64,000 nt of DNA from Epiperipatus broadwayi (GCA_028023455.1 JAQFVV010012419.1:1-64000); one strand, 5' to 3'; numbered from the stretch's first letter, positions 38,403 to 54,138 are shown. Notes: generated by a model not told the origin, from the letters alone. Numbers and translations: made by a program.

Positions 38403-38702
38403 TGCATTGTGCCAAGGCCAATTTGGCACATGTATATAAAATAATTTTGTCTAAAAAAATTATTAAAATAAAAAAAAAATTTTTCGTAAAAGAGTTTGAA
38501 ATAAAAGATTAAAAGTGGGAAGGGGGTTTTCTTACAGTCAAACTAAAAGGGTTATAAAAGAAAGTAAAGTTTTTCTAAATTAGTATTCATAAAAATAAGT
38601 AATTTAAAATTTAAAAATATATATATAAATCTCTTTTCATTCAAGCTTATTATAATAAATTATATATGTGCATGCAAGTGTAAGTAAATGTATGCATGTT
38701 AG

Positions 38703-38739
<37 letters not shown>

Positions 38740-40372
38740 AATGAAAGTTAAAAAAGAAATTATATTTGGAAAACACAGCGATGGCTATTAAGTTAAATAA
38801 AGATTTATTTAAAAACACAGTGGTGGACTACTAATTAAAGATATGAAAACAACACGTTTTAAAATAGCTATTACTAATTAAACAATCGACAAAAACACGT
38901 TGTCATAGGATTAATTACTAATGGAACTTCGACAATATCTATTGCACCTTTTGCCAGATGATATTAAAATGAAAACAATTCGGATACATAAATAGCCAGA
39001 TTTTTTTATCAGAGGGCAGTTTGAGTTTGCAGTTTCAGCCTAGTTTTCAGTGTCAGTCTTGTTTAAATTATGTATCCAAAAACAGAAATGCATTGCTGAG
39101 CATCTTATGGAAATATATGCTCTTCATTCAGCCCTTAGTCCAACAAGATCAGCAAGACCTGCCCATGAAATAATGTCTACTTAACAGCTCAGAAATCCTC
39201 CATCAATATTCAACTGTCTCCAGAAATAATAATCATGAAGAATAACCAAACTCATCAAGGAAATGTCCCAGCCAGCTGGAAGAAGCAACAAACAAGAAGG
39301 AAACAAAGTTCTAAATCTACGTTCAAAAATCCTAGGTAAAACATTTTATTATTCTCAGTTATATGTAGTAGCTACCGCTGTAATTCGTAAATCCTACTGA
39401 GACAAGTAACTTGAACTTTATAAGCATGCATAAAATAAACTAGTGATGTGCGTGTTTGTGAATGTTAGCTAATTTAAATGTCAAAGATTATTGATGCCTT
39501 CTCATAAAATATATTATAATATGTTAACTTAAAATGTGTGTGTTATTTAGATTTATAAAAATGTTTAAAATTAATAAATGTTAGTTAATAAATTGTCTTT
39601 AAAATTTAACTTTATTTGTCAGTCAATTCTTTTTATCAATTCTTTTTCTGTATTTTATTACTGATTAAAATTAGACTGGGCTAGTTAAGGGGATTGTTTC
39701 GAGCACTGGATTGTGAGCCTACTGACCAAATATGTTGTTTATTCTTCTGAATAGATAGCTGGCACCCGGAGTTTATTCCGAAACAAATAAAGTATTTGGA
39801 TAGTAGGGGTTTGAATCTAGCAGCTGAGGTGGGCCATTGTTGATAGTTAAAGCTATCAATAATATCTCCCATTTTGCTCGAACGTGCCAGTTCGTTCACG
39901 TAACATTTATAAGTAAACAAATAAGATTATAAATGTATTATGAAGGAGTTTGAAACTGGCCAAAACATATATATACGCATAAGTAAGTGGTTTCAGCGGT
40001 TCGACCTGGTACATAAATGCCACCCAATATTTGATTATTGATTAAAATTAGAATGAGCTAGTTAAGGGAATTGTTTCGAGCGCTGGATTATGAGCCTGCT
40101 GCCTGAATATGTTAGTCTTCAGACTAGCTGGTGCCCTGGGGTTTACCCTGAAACAAATAAAGTATTTGGATAGTAGGGGTTTGAAACTAGCAGCCGAGAT
40201 GAGCCATTGTTGATAGTTAAAGCTATCAATAAGATCTCCCATTTTGCTTGAATGGGCTGGTTCGTCTCTGTAACATTTATAAGATTATAAATGTATTAGG
40301 AAGGAGTTTAAAACCGGCCAAAACTTATATATACGTATAAGTAGGTGGTTTCAGTGGTTAGACGTGGTACAT
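38403..40372 (+). mobile_element. Element E, 5' LTR with internal terminal duplication
   Basis: Matches 43228-44921. It starts TGCATTGTGCC, and TGTGCCAA and TTGGCACA form an inverted pair at 38408-38430, followed by TGTATATAAAA, a possible TATA box. It ends GTGGTACA at 40372. It is about 275 bp longer than the 3' LTR because the last 377 bp are tandemly duplicated (39663-40039 and 40040-40372). The first copy carries its own terminus (40013) followed by a damaged PBS-like sequence. Confidence 0.85.
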
Positions 40373-40376
40373 AAAT

Positions 40377-40400
40377 GGCTATACCCAACGTTTGGGGCTG
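40377..40400 (+). promoter_or_regulatory. Element E primer binding site (tRNA-Lys-like, with inserted bases)
   Basis: TGGCTATACCCAACGTTTGGGGC begins four bases after the LTR end. It has the TGG, CCCAACGT and GGGGC blocks of the tRNA-Lys-type site with about five extra bases. A similar but eroded block follows the inner terminus at 40014-40033. Confidence 0.5.
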
Positions 40401-40815
40401 GACCTAAGAAACAATAGTAAATAAATACTTTGTTTCTTGTTTAAAAAAATTTTTCTATACAAAAGCTAAATTATGTACATAAAGTGGTATTAATTTAAAA
40501 ATTAAAAAAAAAAGAATTGACCGAAACCTTTTTTCCCCCTTTAAATGAAGAGAGATTTATGCTATTTACGTTAGTTGAAATAAATCATTATGTTAAATCA
40601 GAGACAGTTGGGTGTTTGTGTGGAGTTAAAGCATTAAGATCGGGTAGAGAAAAATGGACAAAGGAGGGGTGAAGTCAGTGTGTATTTCCAGTTTAGTAAG
40701 AAATAAATAAAATAATAATTAGTAAACTTATTAAAGTGAATAAAATACAGTATTAAAAATAATGATAAAAAGTGTTTAAAATTATAAATTATAAAAAAAA
40801 AAAAAAAAAGCCAAA

Positions 40816-41232
40816 ATGGAGACTCAAGGTAGAAATATAAAAAATACCCCCAACAAGGAAAAAAGAGCAATCATAGCTTTACTAACCAGCATGTTTGAAA
40901 AACAAAAAGAAACAGCTGAAGAATATAAAAAAATAGCTGAAGCGCTTAAAAACCAAAATAATGAAATGAAGAGTAAATTGGAAGGGCAAGATGAAATGCT
41001 TGAAAAGTTAAAGGACCAGATTGAAAGGGGCCAAAATAAAATAAAAGAAAAAATTAGGGAAGAAATAGAAGATATTAAAACACAAGTAAAAAATCAAGAG
41101 ATCGTAGAAGTAGATTTTGTCAAAGAAAATAAGAAAGTTGAGGTCATCAAAGAGTTAGTAGAGTCAGATAGTGGTAAATATAGTAGTTTGGAAATAGAAA
41201 TTAAATTAGAATCAGATAGCATTGCTACATAG
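40816..41232 (+). CDS. Element E lysine/glutamate-rich coiled-coil protein (gag-like)
   Basis: A 138-codon frame from ATG 40816 to TAG 41230-41232. After a short basic leader and a hydrophobic helix (AIIALLTSMFEK), residues 30-100 are a continuous heptad-type coiled coil (for example NQNNEMKSKLEGQDEMLEKL), followed by an acidic stretch. In the same frame after the amber codon the sequence stays open to 41399 and becomes strongly basic (KKVKVKVRDCFKHRFKIKRK), so the original protein was probably about 194 residues with a nucleic-acid-binding tail. It is the only ORF of the element and matches in plan the N-terminal coil of A and B gag. A structural role in particle assembly or partnering with another element's Gag is inference. 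No protease or polymerase motif. Confidence 0.65.
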   Translation: METQGRNIKNTPNKEKRAIIALLTSMFEKQKETAEEYKKIAEALKNQNNEMKSKLEGQDEMLEKLKDQIERGQNKIKEKIREEIEDIKTQVKNQEIVEVDFVKENKKVEVIKELVESDSGKYSSLEIEIKLESDSIAT

Positions 41233-41787
41233 AAAGTAGAAACAAATGTAGATCAAGAAATAGAAGAGAGATATATTTTCAAGGTAGAAGATAGCGTTGA
41301 AAAGTTCTTACAAAAAGTTAAAAAGGTTAAAGTAAAAGTTCGCGATTGTTTTAAACATAGATTTAAAATAAAAAGAAAGCATAGGAAAAAATATTCATGA
41401 TTAGAAAAAATACGGTGGAGGTCTGTGAAGCTTAAAGGTTTTCTTATTTACAAGGCAGAAAATAAAACGGAAAGAGAAAGAGATAAAAGATTTTAATCAA
41501 GAGATAGAAGTGAGAATATGGAGTATCATTTATGTTAGTGAGTTAGTAGAAAGAAAGAAAGAACTGCCTGACAAAAATTAAAAATATGTAATCTGACGGA
41601 TTTGCCGGCTTGACCTAGCTATTAATGACCATAGACTCGGAATAATGGAAAATGTTTAACAAATGTTAATGAAATAAATGTAAAAATGAGTATCAAGATA
41701 GTTTGAATAATTAAAAATGATTAAAGTTAATCTTAATAAAATAAAATATCAATCTTAGAGTTTAAAATGTCAAAGCATCTATAAAAC

Positions 41788-42130
41788 AATTTATGTCAAA
41801 ACCCTCGATTATGTCTTATCGATTATATTGATATATCAGCTCATAAGTCTAGAACATAGCGGAGCATGATGCAAACAAAAAAATGTGTAAATCAAAACAG
41901 ACCAGCAAAATGAAAATGTTTTTTTTTTTAAAAAAAAGGGGGAGAGTAAAAATAATAAAATAATTTATGTCAAAACCCTTGATTATGTCTTATCAATTAT
42001 ATTGATATCCCAGCTCATAAGTATAGAACATAGCAGAGCATGACGCAAACAAAATAAATGTGTAAAATCAAAATAGACAAGCAAAATGAAAAATTTTTTT
42101 AAAAAAAAAAAAAGAAGGGAGATTAAAAAG
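41788..42130 (+). repeat. Two tandem copies of a 174-bp unit in the element E interior
   Basis: AATTTATGTCAAAACCCT begins at 41788 and 41962. Both units run through CAGCTCATAAGT, TAGAACATAGC and GCAAAATGAAAA and finish with a poly-T/poly-A stretch and GGGGGAGAG-type purines. They are noncoding, lying between the gag-like ORF and the purine tract. Confidence 0.8.
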
Positions 42131-43214
42131 AACGCTTTAAAAATAAAAATGAAATATATTAGTGTATTATGAAAGTATTAATGAAAATAAAATATTATCA
42201 AATAAAATTTTTAAAAAAATGTATTAAATTAGGATTGAGGTGTGTGCGAGTATTTGGGCAAAGAAATTAAAAGTTGGTTTAAATCAGCACAAAATCTATC
42301 TGTGTGTTTAAATTGCCTTATACTTTGCTGCCTACTTCTCTTAACATTACATTTATTACCTAATGATGAAAATAAAAACTAAAAATGCACTCTAGAAAAA
42401 TAAGAATTTGAAGTGGTCAATACTTAGGAAAAGTGATCAACACACATGTTAATCAAGAAAAATGTTCGTAAATAAATAAGTAGGTCAAATAGTTAAAATA
42501 AAATCGATAAAATCAAGTCAAATAAATAAGCGTAAATAAATCTATAGTAAATAATAATGAAGAATGACTCGTAATAAATTAATCGATTTTTATTATTGAA
42601 TACATGCATGTTAAATAAAGATGTTCGTAATGATTTACAAATAATATTATAAGATTAGTGTAAATAAATATTTTAAATAATGTTTCTTAAGGGTTATAAA
42701 TAATATTGTAATATAAATACAAATGTTAGAATAATGTTCATATGAATTTAAAAATAATGTTGTAAGATTAGTAATAAAAATATAAAGTCAATCTAAGGTG
42801 TATTAAGAGTGTATAAGTATACATGTGTATATACGCGCACATACACTGGTAATATTCGGTAAATACGATACCTCATGATGCGTATCTGAAATGTATTTAT
42901 CCAGATATCCTTTTAGGTTATTTTCTTGGCACTGCTGCACCTTATGATGCATGCAAGAAGGGATTTATATATTATAGATTTCCTGTAAGCAAGTCCAGTA
43001 ATAACTTGATATCTAAAATATTAGTAGGTGTAGAATTATGCTGCAAGTATACACATGTGTAGGAATTTATCTATAGCAAAAGGGAATGAGAGTAAGAGAT
43101 TGTTCAGGTGAATTTAAAAAGCTAACTTAGAAAAATAATAAATTAATAAATCTTTAGAGTCAAGAATTAAAATTGCAAGAGATAAAATGGTCCAAAAATG
43201 ATGCATTTTACTCT
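42131..43214. other. Element E noncoding interior
   Basis: AT-rich sequence with loosely repeated TAAATAA/AATGTTCGTAA motifs (42440-42800) and two CCT(C/T)ATGATGC blocks (42872 and 42950). No pol remnants were recognised, so the element appears never to have carried pol in this form or to have lost it cleanly. Confidence 0.5.
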
Positions 43215-43227
43215 AAAACAGGGGGGG
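43215..43227 (+). promoter_or_regulatory. Element E polypurine tract
   Basis: AAAACAGGGGGGG directly precedes the 3' LTR start TGTAG-TGTGCC. This is the usual site where plus-strand DNA synthesis is primed in LTR elements, and it fixes the element's orientation. Confidence 0.75.
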
Positions 43228-44921
43228 TGTAGTGTGCCAAGGCCAATTTGGCACATGTATATAAAATAATTTTGTCTAAAAAAATTATTAAAATAAAAAA
43301 AAAATCTTTTGTAAAAAAGTTTCAAATAAAAGATTAAAAGTGGGAAGGGGGTTTTCTTACAGTCAAACTAAAAGAGTTATAAAAGAAAGTAAAGTTTTTC
43401 TAAATTAGTATTCATAAAAATAAGTAATTTAAAATTTAAAAAAATATATATATAAATCTCTTTTCATTCAAGCTTATTATAATAAATTATATATGTGTGT
43501 GCAAGTGTAAATAAATGCATGCATGTTAGAATAATATAAAAAAATATATATGTAAATGAAAGTTAAAAAAGAAATTATATTTGGAAAACATAGCGATGGC
43601 TATTAAGTTAAATAAATATTTATTTAAAAACACAACAGTGGACTACTAATTAAAGATATGAAAACAACATGTTTTAAAATAGCTACTACTAATTAAACAA
43701 TCGACAAAAACACGTTGTCATAGGATTAATTCAATTATTAATGGAATTTTGACAACACCTATTGCACCTTTTGCAGGAGGATATTAAAATGAAAACAATT
43801 TGGATACATAAATAGCCAGATTTTTTATCGAAGGGCAGTTTTTTCAGTCTAGTTGGCAGTGATAGTCTTGTTGCAGTTGAGATAACAGTGCATTTCTATT
43901 ATGTATTTAGAAGCAAAAATGCATTGTTGAGCAGCTTTTGGAAATATACGCTCGTGCTTCAGCCTTTTTAGTCCAACAAGATCATCAAAACCTGCCTGTG
44001 AAATAATGTCTGCATAACAATACAGAAATCCTCCGTCAAACGTTCAACTGTCTTCAAGAATAAAGCCAATGGATTTGCATAAAAATCTCTTCAAGAAATG
44101 TCCAGATCTAACCGGTTAGATATAATCCATCAGAAGCAGCAGGAGCAGCCAACAACAAGCAATATCCCCATTCCAAAAATCCTAGGTAAACATTTATTTA
44201 TTATCATTTATACGTAGTATCCACCGCTGTAATTTGTAAATATTCAAGATTCAAATTATATGAACTCTATCATACATAAAATGAACTATTGATATGTGTG
44301 TTTAAGTTTCAAATGCTATTAATGCTTTATTATTATGAGTTAATAAGTGCATGATCATTATATCAGTGTTATTAGTTAAATTATATAAATACCAGTGTTC
44401 TACTATTAAAATCTACAAGAATATTTAAACTAGTTTAGAAATGCTAATTTAAAATGTGTGTGTTATTTAGATTTATAAAAATATTTAAAATTAGTAAATG
44501 TTAGTTAATAAATTGTCTTTAAAATTAAACTTTATTTGTCGGTCAATTCTTTTTATCAATTCTTTTTCTATATTTTATTACTGATTAAAATTAGACTGGG
44601 CTAGTTAAGGGAATTGTTTCGAGTGCTGGATTATGAGCCCACTGTCCAAATACATTATTTATTCTTCTGAATAGATAGCTGGCACCCGGAGTTTACTCTG
44701 AAACAAATAAAGTGTTTGGATAGTAAGGGTTTGAATCTAGCAGCCGAGGTGGGCCATTGTTGATAGTTAAAGCTATCAATGAGATCTCTCATTTTGCTTG
44801 AACATGCCAGTTCATTCATGTAACATTTATAAGATTAAAAAAGTATTAGAAAGAAGTTTGAAACTGGCCAAAACTTATATATATGTGTAAGTAAGTGGTT
44901 TCAGTGGTTTGACCCAGTACA
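43228..44921 (+). mobile_element. Element E, 3' LTR
   Basis: Matches 38403-40372 except that the terminal segment is single copy. It ends GACCCAGTACA at 44921, followed directly by ATATATATAT. Similarity to the 5' LTR is high over the first 500 bp and lower around 43850-44400, where indels occur. Confidence 0.85.
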
Positions 44922-44931
44922 ATATATATAT

Positions 44932-47353
44932 TGAAACAGTAAGATATGCCTTACCAAACTTAGTTTCACCTTGCCTTCCTGTTTTCTACCCTCATGCCTT
45001 ATTTAAAACCTAATTTCATCATATTGTGTGTGTACTGGGTGTATTTACTGAAATCCCGCCTAAATTTACATGTATAATGGGGTGCCTGAAGTTTAATAAT
45101 AATTTAAATTGTTTTTAAACAGTTTTATTTTCAAACTGTCGAGTATATATTACGTATATATGCTTGTACAATAAAGTAAGTAACATATTCTCATCTACAC
45201 ACATACTGCGATAATATTTAAAATTTATCAAAATATTTTATTTAAAAGTTGTTTTTGAATAGATTTATTTGTGATGTTATTTCGTTATAATTATTTGCCT
45301 TTAAGAAATAATATCACTGAGAAATATTTCTGGAAATTAAATTCAGAAATAATGTTTGATAAATGTAAAGTGTTGTAAAATGTTATTCAAAAACATGTCA
45401 TCATTTTAAATCAGTGAGGATAGAGAAACACAATAGTAGCTAATTTTAATCATATTGGCACCAGTACATTTGATAAGATAAAGCAGTGTTTATGTACAGA
45501 TTTTAATTAGAAAATGCAGTCCATGTTTTAAATATGTCTAATAATTAAAGAATGGATTTTATCACCGCAGGGTTAGATTGTAATCAAGGAGTGCATATAA
45601 ATAGGGCTGATTGATTGTAATTATTTTTTAGACAGAGTTATTAATTAACCTACCTGATCATGACAGTAAATCCAGTTTTAAGATTGTTTAACCTTAGAAT
45701 GTTGGGGTAACAGGCCTTTAGGTTGTCTTTCCTCGGGAGTCTTGTGCCTTGGCCATCCATCATTCAAAATCTGATGTCCTGTCACCATATCATGAAATCC
45801 AACTGAACCAGCCCAATGAAATGCTGCTCCTAAAATCTACTAACTGCTGCTATGGAACCATGAATCAAAAAAAATCATAACTTTACATAAGAACTTTGCT
45901 ACAAGTTTCAAATGCCATGGACAGAGTTAAAAGAACAAGGTAATTAAAATCAACCTGAGATCTCGGAAAACTTTGAGCTATAGCTAACAATTTTGTATAT
46001 TCTATATGTTTTTCTAATGCATGCTGAACTTGTGCTTGGGTTGATTTTCTCTTATATTTATAAATGTTTAATTTCAATGTGGTATGATGAAATGTATAAT
46101 TAATTTCTTTAGACTAATGCAAGTAACATAGAGAAGTTAAATGATGCGTGATTGCCATCTTAGTTTATAAACTGCAAACATGCATTTTCCCCTCCCATCA
46201 TTTCTATTTAAAAGTATCTCTTATATATATGTTTTAAAGTATATTTTGCGTATAAAATTTTGTTAAATGAATATTTGTTTATCCTAAGTTTTGTTGAGAG
46301 TCTGCTGGCCATGAAATATGAAAGTTCAAGAGTGATATATTTCTGTTCCTTAATGAATTGCCCTTTGTTTTATTAATTCGTATGAAAATTAAGTTGTGTT
46401 GCTAGTAAATGTGCAGGGGTTCTGGAATTCTCCTTTGGCAAAGGTCATCATCGTTCAAATCCATTCCCCCTTGTTTTATTCTGCGGTTTCCAATCCTGTG
46501 CTAAAATGGCACATGGGAAATATTTCACATACATTGCCACAGTTACGAAGCTCCTGGGTGCGGGCCAGGCTTAAGCTGTGAGTGGGTTAGAGATGTCCCT
46601 GATAAAAGGAAAAATGCCTATCCAATGCCAAGACCTTTTGCCATCCTTTAAGGTTGCATACTCATAAACTACACCCTTCCTCAGCATATACTCGCTAGCA
46701 CCACCATATATTTCCCTTTAATTATTAAAGAATTCTATAAAAGTGAATTTCAAATCCGTTCAGTGTAGCTTGATCTTATAATCTATTCGCGAGCGACTCT
46801 CAATCTCCATTTAAATCTCCAGTTGTAAATGTGTTAGAATATTTCAAACTCTGTGTTAGAGTTTACGTGACTCGCACATGCCTACCATGTCACTATATTT
46901 TAGACACATTATTTAAAAGAAACCCAAGTACGAGGTATCAGCCATCTTCTTTGTTTATTATATAACTATCCAATTTATATCGCTAATTTATTTTATTAAC
47001 AAATTATTAAAATCTTATTTATAAATTTATTTCTTTTTCTTTATTTATTCGGGGTGCAATATAAATTACATAGTATATTAAACTTATCTTTGGCACATCT
47101 ATAAGTTATTGTTAAATTAACCTAGGGCTATTTTAGATATAGAGACTTTTGTTTTCTCCCTGATCACCGGCACTGGCATGAAATTATACTATTAGTAGCA
47201 TCAAGTGTGTGATCACGTAGAGGGCATTGTGGAGTTTGGACTTTGGATTCGAACTTGGGATTTCTGGGAGGTAACTCTTCTAGTATTGAGTTCTATGTCC
47301 CAAGTTTAAATTCTGCAGTGTGTTCGCGAGATAGACATGTTTTGACTGTTACA
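44932..47353 (+). mobile_element. Family G solo LTR, copy U3
   Basis: Starts TGAAACAGTAAGAT at 44932 and ends CTGTTACA at 47353. It is flanked by ATAT on both sides (part of ATATATATAT at 44922-44931 and an AT run from 47354). Both ends align with the other G copies: 44932-45075 with 14220-14310, and 47155-47353 with 16590-16785. The middle is more diverged. There is no internal region, so it is a solo LTR. Open frames at 45883-46077 and 46396-46581 are not conserved in the other copies. Confidence 0.8.
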
Positions 47354-47748
47354 ATATATATATATATATATAGTGCCAGGCATTATCAAATGTCCATGCA
47401 CAAAGTCTGCTGTAAAGAAAATTACAGCAGACAAACATATAAATTTGTATATATTAAGCACAATGAGTATATAAATGTGCTATATTAATAATGAAAGTTG
47501 GGTCAGAAAATTAGAATACCCACACACACTAATTTAAAGCAAACATTAAGTTGACACAGGAATATTGTACACATATAATAAACTCATGTATTTTTTTGTT
47601 GTATATTTTCAGTATATGTCATTTTATGTATTTTACTTTTCTCTGAAAAATTAAAATAGAGAAATACTTATTAAACAAATGAATCAAATGTTGGAACATA
47701 TTGGTAAAATAAATAATTAAAACAATTGCTCCAACATACTTGTATGTA

Positions 47749-47843
<95 letters not shown>

Positions 47844-48790
47844 CATTTCTAAAAATTAATTTTATTCTGTAAGCAAAGAATGTTCATTGCTTTGGCAAAA
47901 ATGTGACCAAAAGCAAAATGTTGATAATCAATGCTATAATTAAACTGTTATTTTTTTATAGATAAAATAGAAATTTTGTAATGAAGTAATCTAAGTATTC
48001 AAGATGGAAACTAATCATTATAACAAACCTTAAAATGTAGATTTTAATCAAAAAAATAGAAAGGAATGTTATAATCTAAGTGATGAGATAAATTAAAAGG
48101 GTTGTCTGATTCATACTTCTCAGAGGAGTACCTGAATTGATTCTTGTGAGTGGGGTGATAGGTTTTAGTCAGTGCTGTAGGATTCATTCTTTCTTTGGCA
48201 GTCATTCTGGGCAAGTCATGCACTACTTTGGCTCCAGAATTCTCCAATCATCCAGCCACTTAAAGATTTATATATGGACCAGACTATTACTGATATTTTT
48301 AAAAAGAAATCCATTATACAGTTCTTTTAAGAACTCTTGTCTTGTGGATTCAAGTAACCATTCAAAACAGATGATAATTTAATAATAATCATAATTATTA
48401 TACTATACAAAAAAATAAAATATGAAGCAATCTACTAGAGGTTCCAGTAAAATGACCGTGGGGTAGACAACCAACCGGTTCACCCCACCCTTTCTCTGTC
48501 CAAATCACCAAGATATGATCATGCCAGTTCCAGCTGGCCATGATGATGACAAAAGCTGCCTTGCCTAAGCCCAAAAAAAAGAAATTCTTACTGCACAGCT
48601 AGTTGAATTGAAGCCCATTCAAAGCCCAGTTGGGAGAAGATGAAAATGCCTACATAATTTTCTTTTAAAAATAGTTTATTATTGAATTAATTCATTCTGA
48701 TATTTCCGATAACTAGAAATATATATATTTTTTTTATTATTATTATTAATCACTAAAAAAAAAAGAGAGTTGTCTTTCATATATATATAT
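47354..48790. other. Intergenic DNA with long AT runs
   Basis: No supported gene. It contains a TCTGCTGTAAAGAAAATTACAGCAGA inverted repeat (47407 onward), an approximately 90-bp AT run (47750-47838) and the AT run (48780-48790) into which element A is inserted. Open frames at 48044-48382 lie on both strands of the same stretch and show no family signature. Confidence 0.4.
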
Positions 48791-52170
<3,380 letters not shown>

Positions 52171-52188
52171 ACTTTCTCCCCCTTCGGA
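52171..52188 (-). promoter_or_regulatory. Element A polypurine tract
   Basis: On the minus strand CCGAAGGGGGAGAAAGT directly precedes the LTR start TGTGCC. It is a classic plus-strand primer for LTR elements and fixes the minus orientation. Confidence 0.85.
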
Positions 52189-52377
52189 TAAAATCATCAG
52201 CACTTTTGTCTTAACTATATTTAATAAAGAACAAAAAAAAAATCCTAACTAATAAAATACACTAATACTAATAAACACACTAATAATAATATAAAAAAAA
52301 TTTTTTTCTAACTACTGGTAAATATCATACTTTTCATTAGAAAACTAAATGTAATTTATTTGGAGATCTTTGCCAAG
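52189..52377. other. Element A short 3' untranslated region
   Basis: AT-rich spacer between the integrase stop and the purine tract. No env-like ORF is present. Confidence 0.6.
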
Positions 52378-54087
52378 CTATTGTGCTGAAGTATAAGGGA
52401 TCAAACTCCTAGCATTATAGGTCCCCTTATTCCCATCAAGAGTAGCAAGCATAAAGGCATTCTCTCCTATCTTTTTAGTGATTTGGAATGGTCCTTCATA
52501 CAAATGCAGAATCTTTTTAAATTTGTTTCTTTGGGGGTTGCTAACATGAGGGGTGCGTACCAGCACAAAATCATTGATCTTAAATGGATGTGGTTTGGTT
52601 CTGGATTGCTTTACCGTTTTTTGACCCATAAGTTTAAGTTGGACTCGAGCCTTATTAAAGTCATCATCATTATTGATTTCCTCAAGGGTAATAGGCAAAG
52701 GGATTTTAATAAGCAAGGGTTCCTGTTTTCCATAATGCAACCTAACAGGGGGGAATCCTGTTGATTCATTACAAGTGTTATTAATGAGATTTACCAATTC
52801 AGGAAGTTTATTCACCCACTGTCTATGATCATCTGGAATGTTGACTCTATAAAGTCTGCTAAGCTCATGCATAATGCGCTCGCAGGGGTTAGACTGCAGA
52901 TTTCGTATAGAGCTCATAACATGTATGATGTTCTGAGTTTGAACCCATTTCTTCCAGGTCTTAGATACAAAGGCAGTGGCATGATCTGTCAAAATCACCT
53001 CAGGTTTACCCACGGCTTGCAACTGGTGTTTGGTGATGCACCTGATAACACCCTTAGCATCAGTTTGTGGCACGGCAAATGCAGATACATATTTAGAAAA
53101 TACATCATATGCCACTAAAATGAACTTTTGTCGGTTATAGGCAGGGAGTGGTCCATAAAAATCAAGTGCCAACAATTCGTTAGGTCGATCCGGGATTATG
53201 GGTTGTAAAATACCAACGAATGACCTAGCATGATACTTAGTCTTGGCATAAACTGTACATTGTTTAATGACATTGCTGACACTTCTATACATCTGATTCC
53301 AATAGAAATAATTCTTTAACACATAATAAATCTTTGGAGTGCCATAATGGCCATCTTTGCAATGAGCATATTTTACCAATTTATTAATGAGGATTTTAGG
53401 AATCACGATCCTCCAAGGGTTACCATGATTAACCTTAACCTTATACATGAGAAGATCTAGGTTGAATTTATACTGGGTAAAAACTTTCTTGAGTGATTTC
53501 TTGGAGCTGTGGTGGTTTATGGGATGATTCAGGATGGTGATGATTCTGCCCAATTTTAGGTCTTGTTTTTGAATCCCAGCCAAATTATGGTAATCTTTTA
53601 AGATATCTCTCTCTAATTCAACATTAATATTATTAATTAAGATATTCTCTGTACCGGGATGTTGGGGCACAAGACAGACAGGGTGACGACTAAGAACATC
53701 TGCAGGGATATTCTTAATACCCTCAACATAGACAATGCTGTAATTAAACTGTTGTAGGTATAGACTCCACCTAATTAATCTTTCATTATTTAAATAGCTT
53801 TTACTTAAAAATTCTAAGCTCCTATGGTATGACAAAACAATGATCTCAGAGCCAAGCAAAAACTGGCATAGCTTTTGAAATGCCCATACCACTGCTAGGG
53901 CTTTTTTCTCTGTTATGGAGTAGTTCAGCTCTGCCCCTCTCAAATGTCTACTTAAAAAGTATAAGACCTGAGGTCTTTGATCTTCATCAAGCTGATATAA
54001 AACTACTCCCAGACCATAGTGGCTACTGTCTGTCTGTACAAAAAACTTTTTACCAAAATAAGGGTAAGACAAAATAATGTGGTTCAA
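52378..54087 (-). CDS. pol: Element A pol, RNase H and integrase part
   Basis: 569 codons open in the same frame as the upstream RT, separated from it only by TAG 54139-54141; the listed start is an internal TTG, so this is the C-terminal half of one pol. RNase H: Asp20 (VQTDSS), Glu60 (TEKKALA), Asp130 (PADVLSR), but the third catalytic position is Tyr87 (SYHRS) instead of Asp. Integrase: zinc finger His242 and His247 with Cys277, the second Cys replaced by Tyr280. The core triad is Asp309 (ALDFYGPL), Asp368 (ILTDHATAF) and Glu403 (SNPCER), with 34 residues between the last two. The C-terminal GPF motif (LYEGPFQI) is at 529-536. No chromodomain. It would insert the cDNA into chromosomes, but this copy carries disabling changes. 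Confidence 0.9.
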   Translation of the reverse strand: MNHIILSYPYFGKKFFVQTDSSHYGLGVVLYQLDEDQRPQVLYFLSRHLRGAELNYSITEKKALAVVWAFQKLCQFLLGSEIIVLSYHRSLEFLSKSYLNNERLIRWSLYLQQFNYSIVYVEGIKNIPADVLSRHPVCLVPQHPGTENILINNINVELERDILKDYHNLAGIQKQDLKLGRIITILNHPINHHSSKKSLKKVFTQYKFNLDLLMYKVKVNHGNPWRIVIPKILINKLVKYAHCKDGHYGTPKIYYVLKNYFYWNQMYRSVSNVIKQCTVYAKTKYHARSFVGILQPIIPDRPNELLALDFYGPLPAYNRQKFILVAYDVFSKYVSAFAVPQTDAKGVIRCITKHQLQAVGKPEVILTDHATAFVSKTWKKWVQTQNIIHVMSSIRNLQSNPCERIMHELSRLYRVNIPDDHRQWVNKLPELVNLINNTCNESTGFPPVRLHYGKQEPLLIKIPLPITLEEINNDDDFNKARVQLKLMGQKTVKQSRTKPHPFKINDFVLVRTPHVSNPQRNKFKKILHLYEGPFQITKKIGENAFMLATLDGNKGTYNARSLIPYTSAQ

Positions 54088-54138
54088 AAAGGTTTGTTTT
54101 ATGGTATTGAATTCCCTGGTATGCTCAGTGGTCCACCT

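Noticed and set aside
41788-42130. CRISPR-like repeat
   Set aside because: Only two 174-bp tandem units without spacers, in a eukaryotic retroelement.
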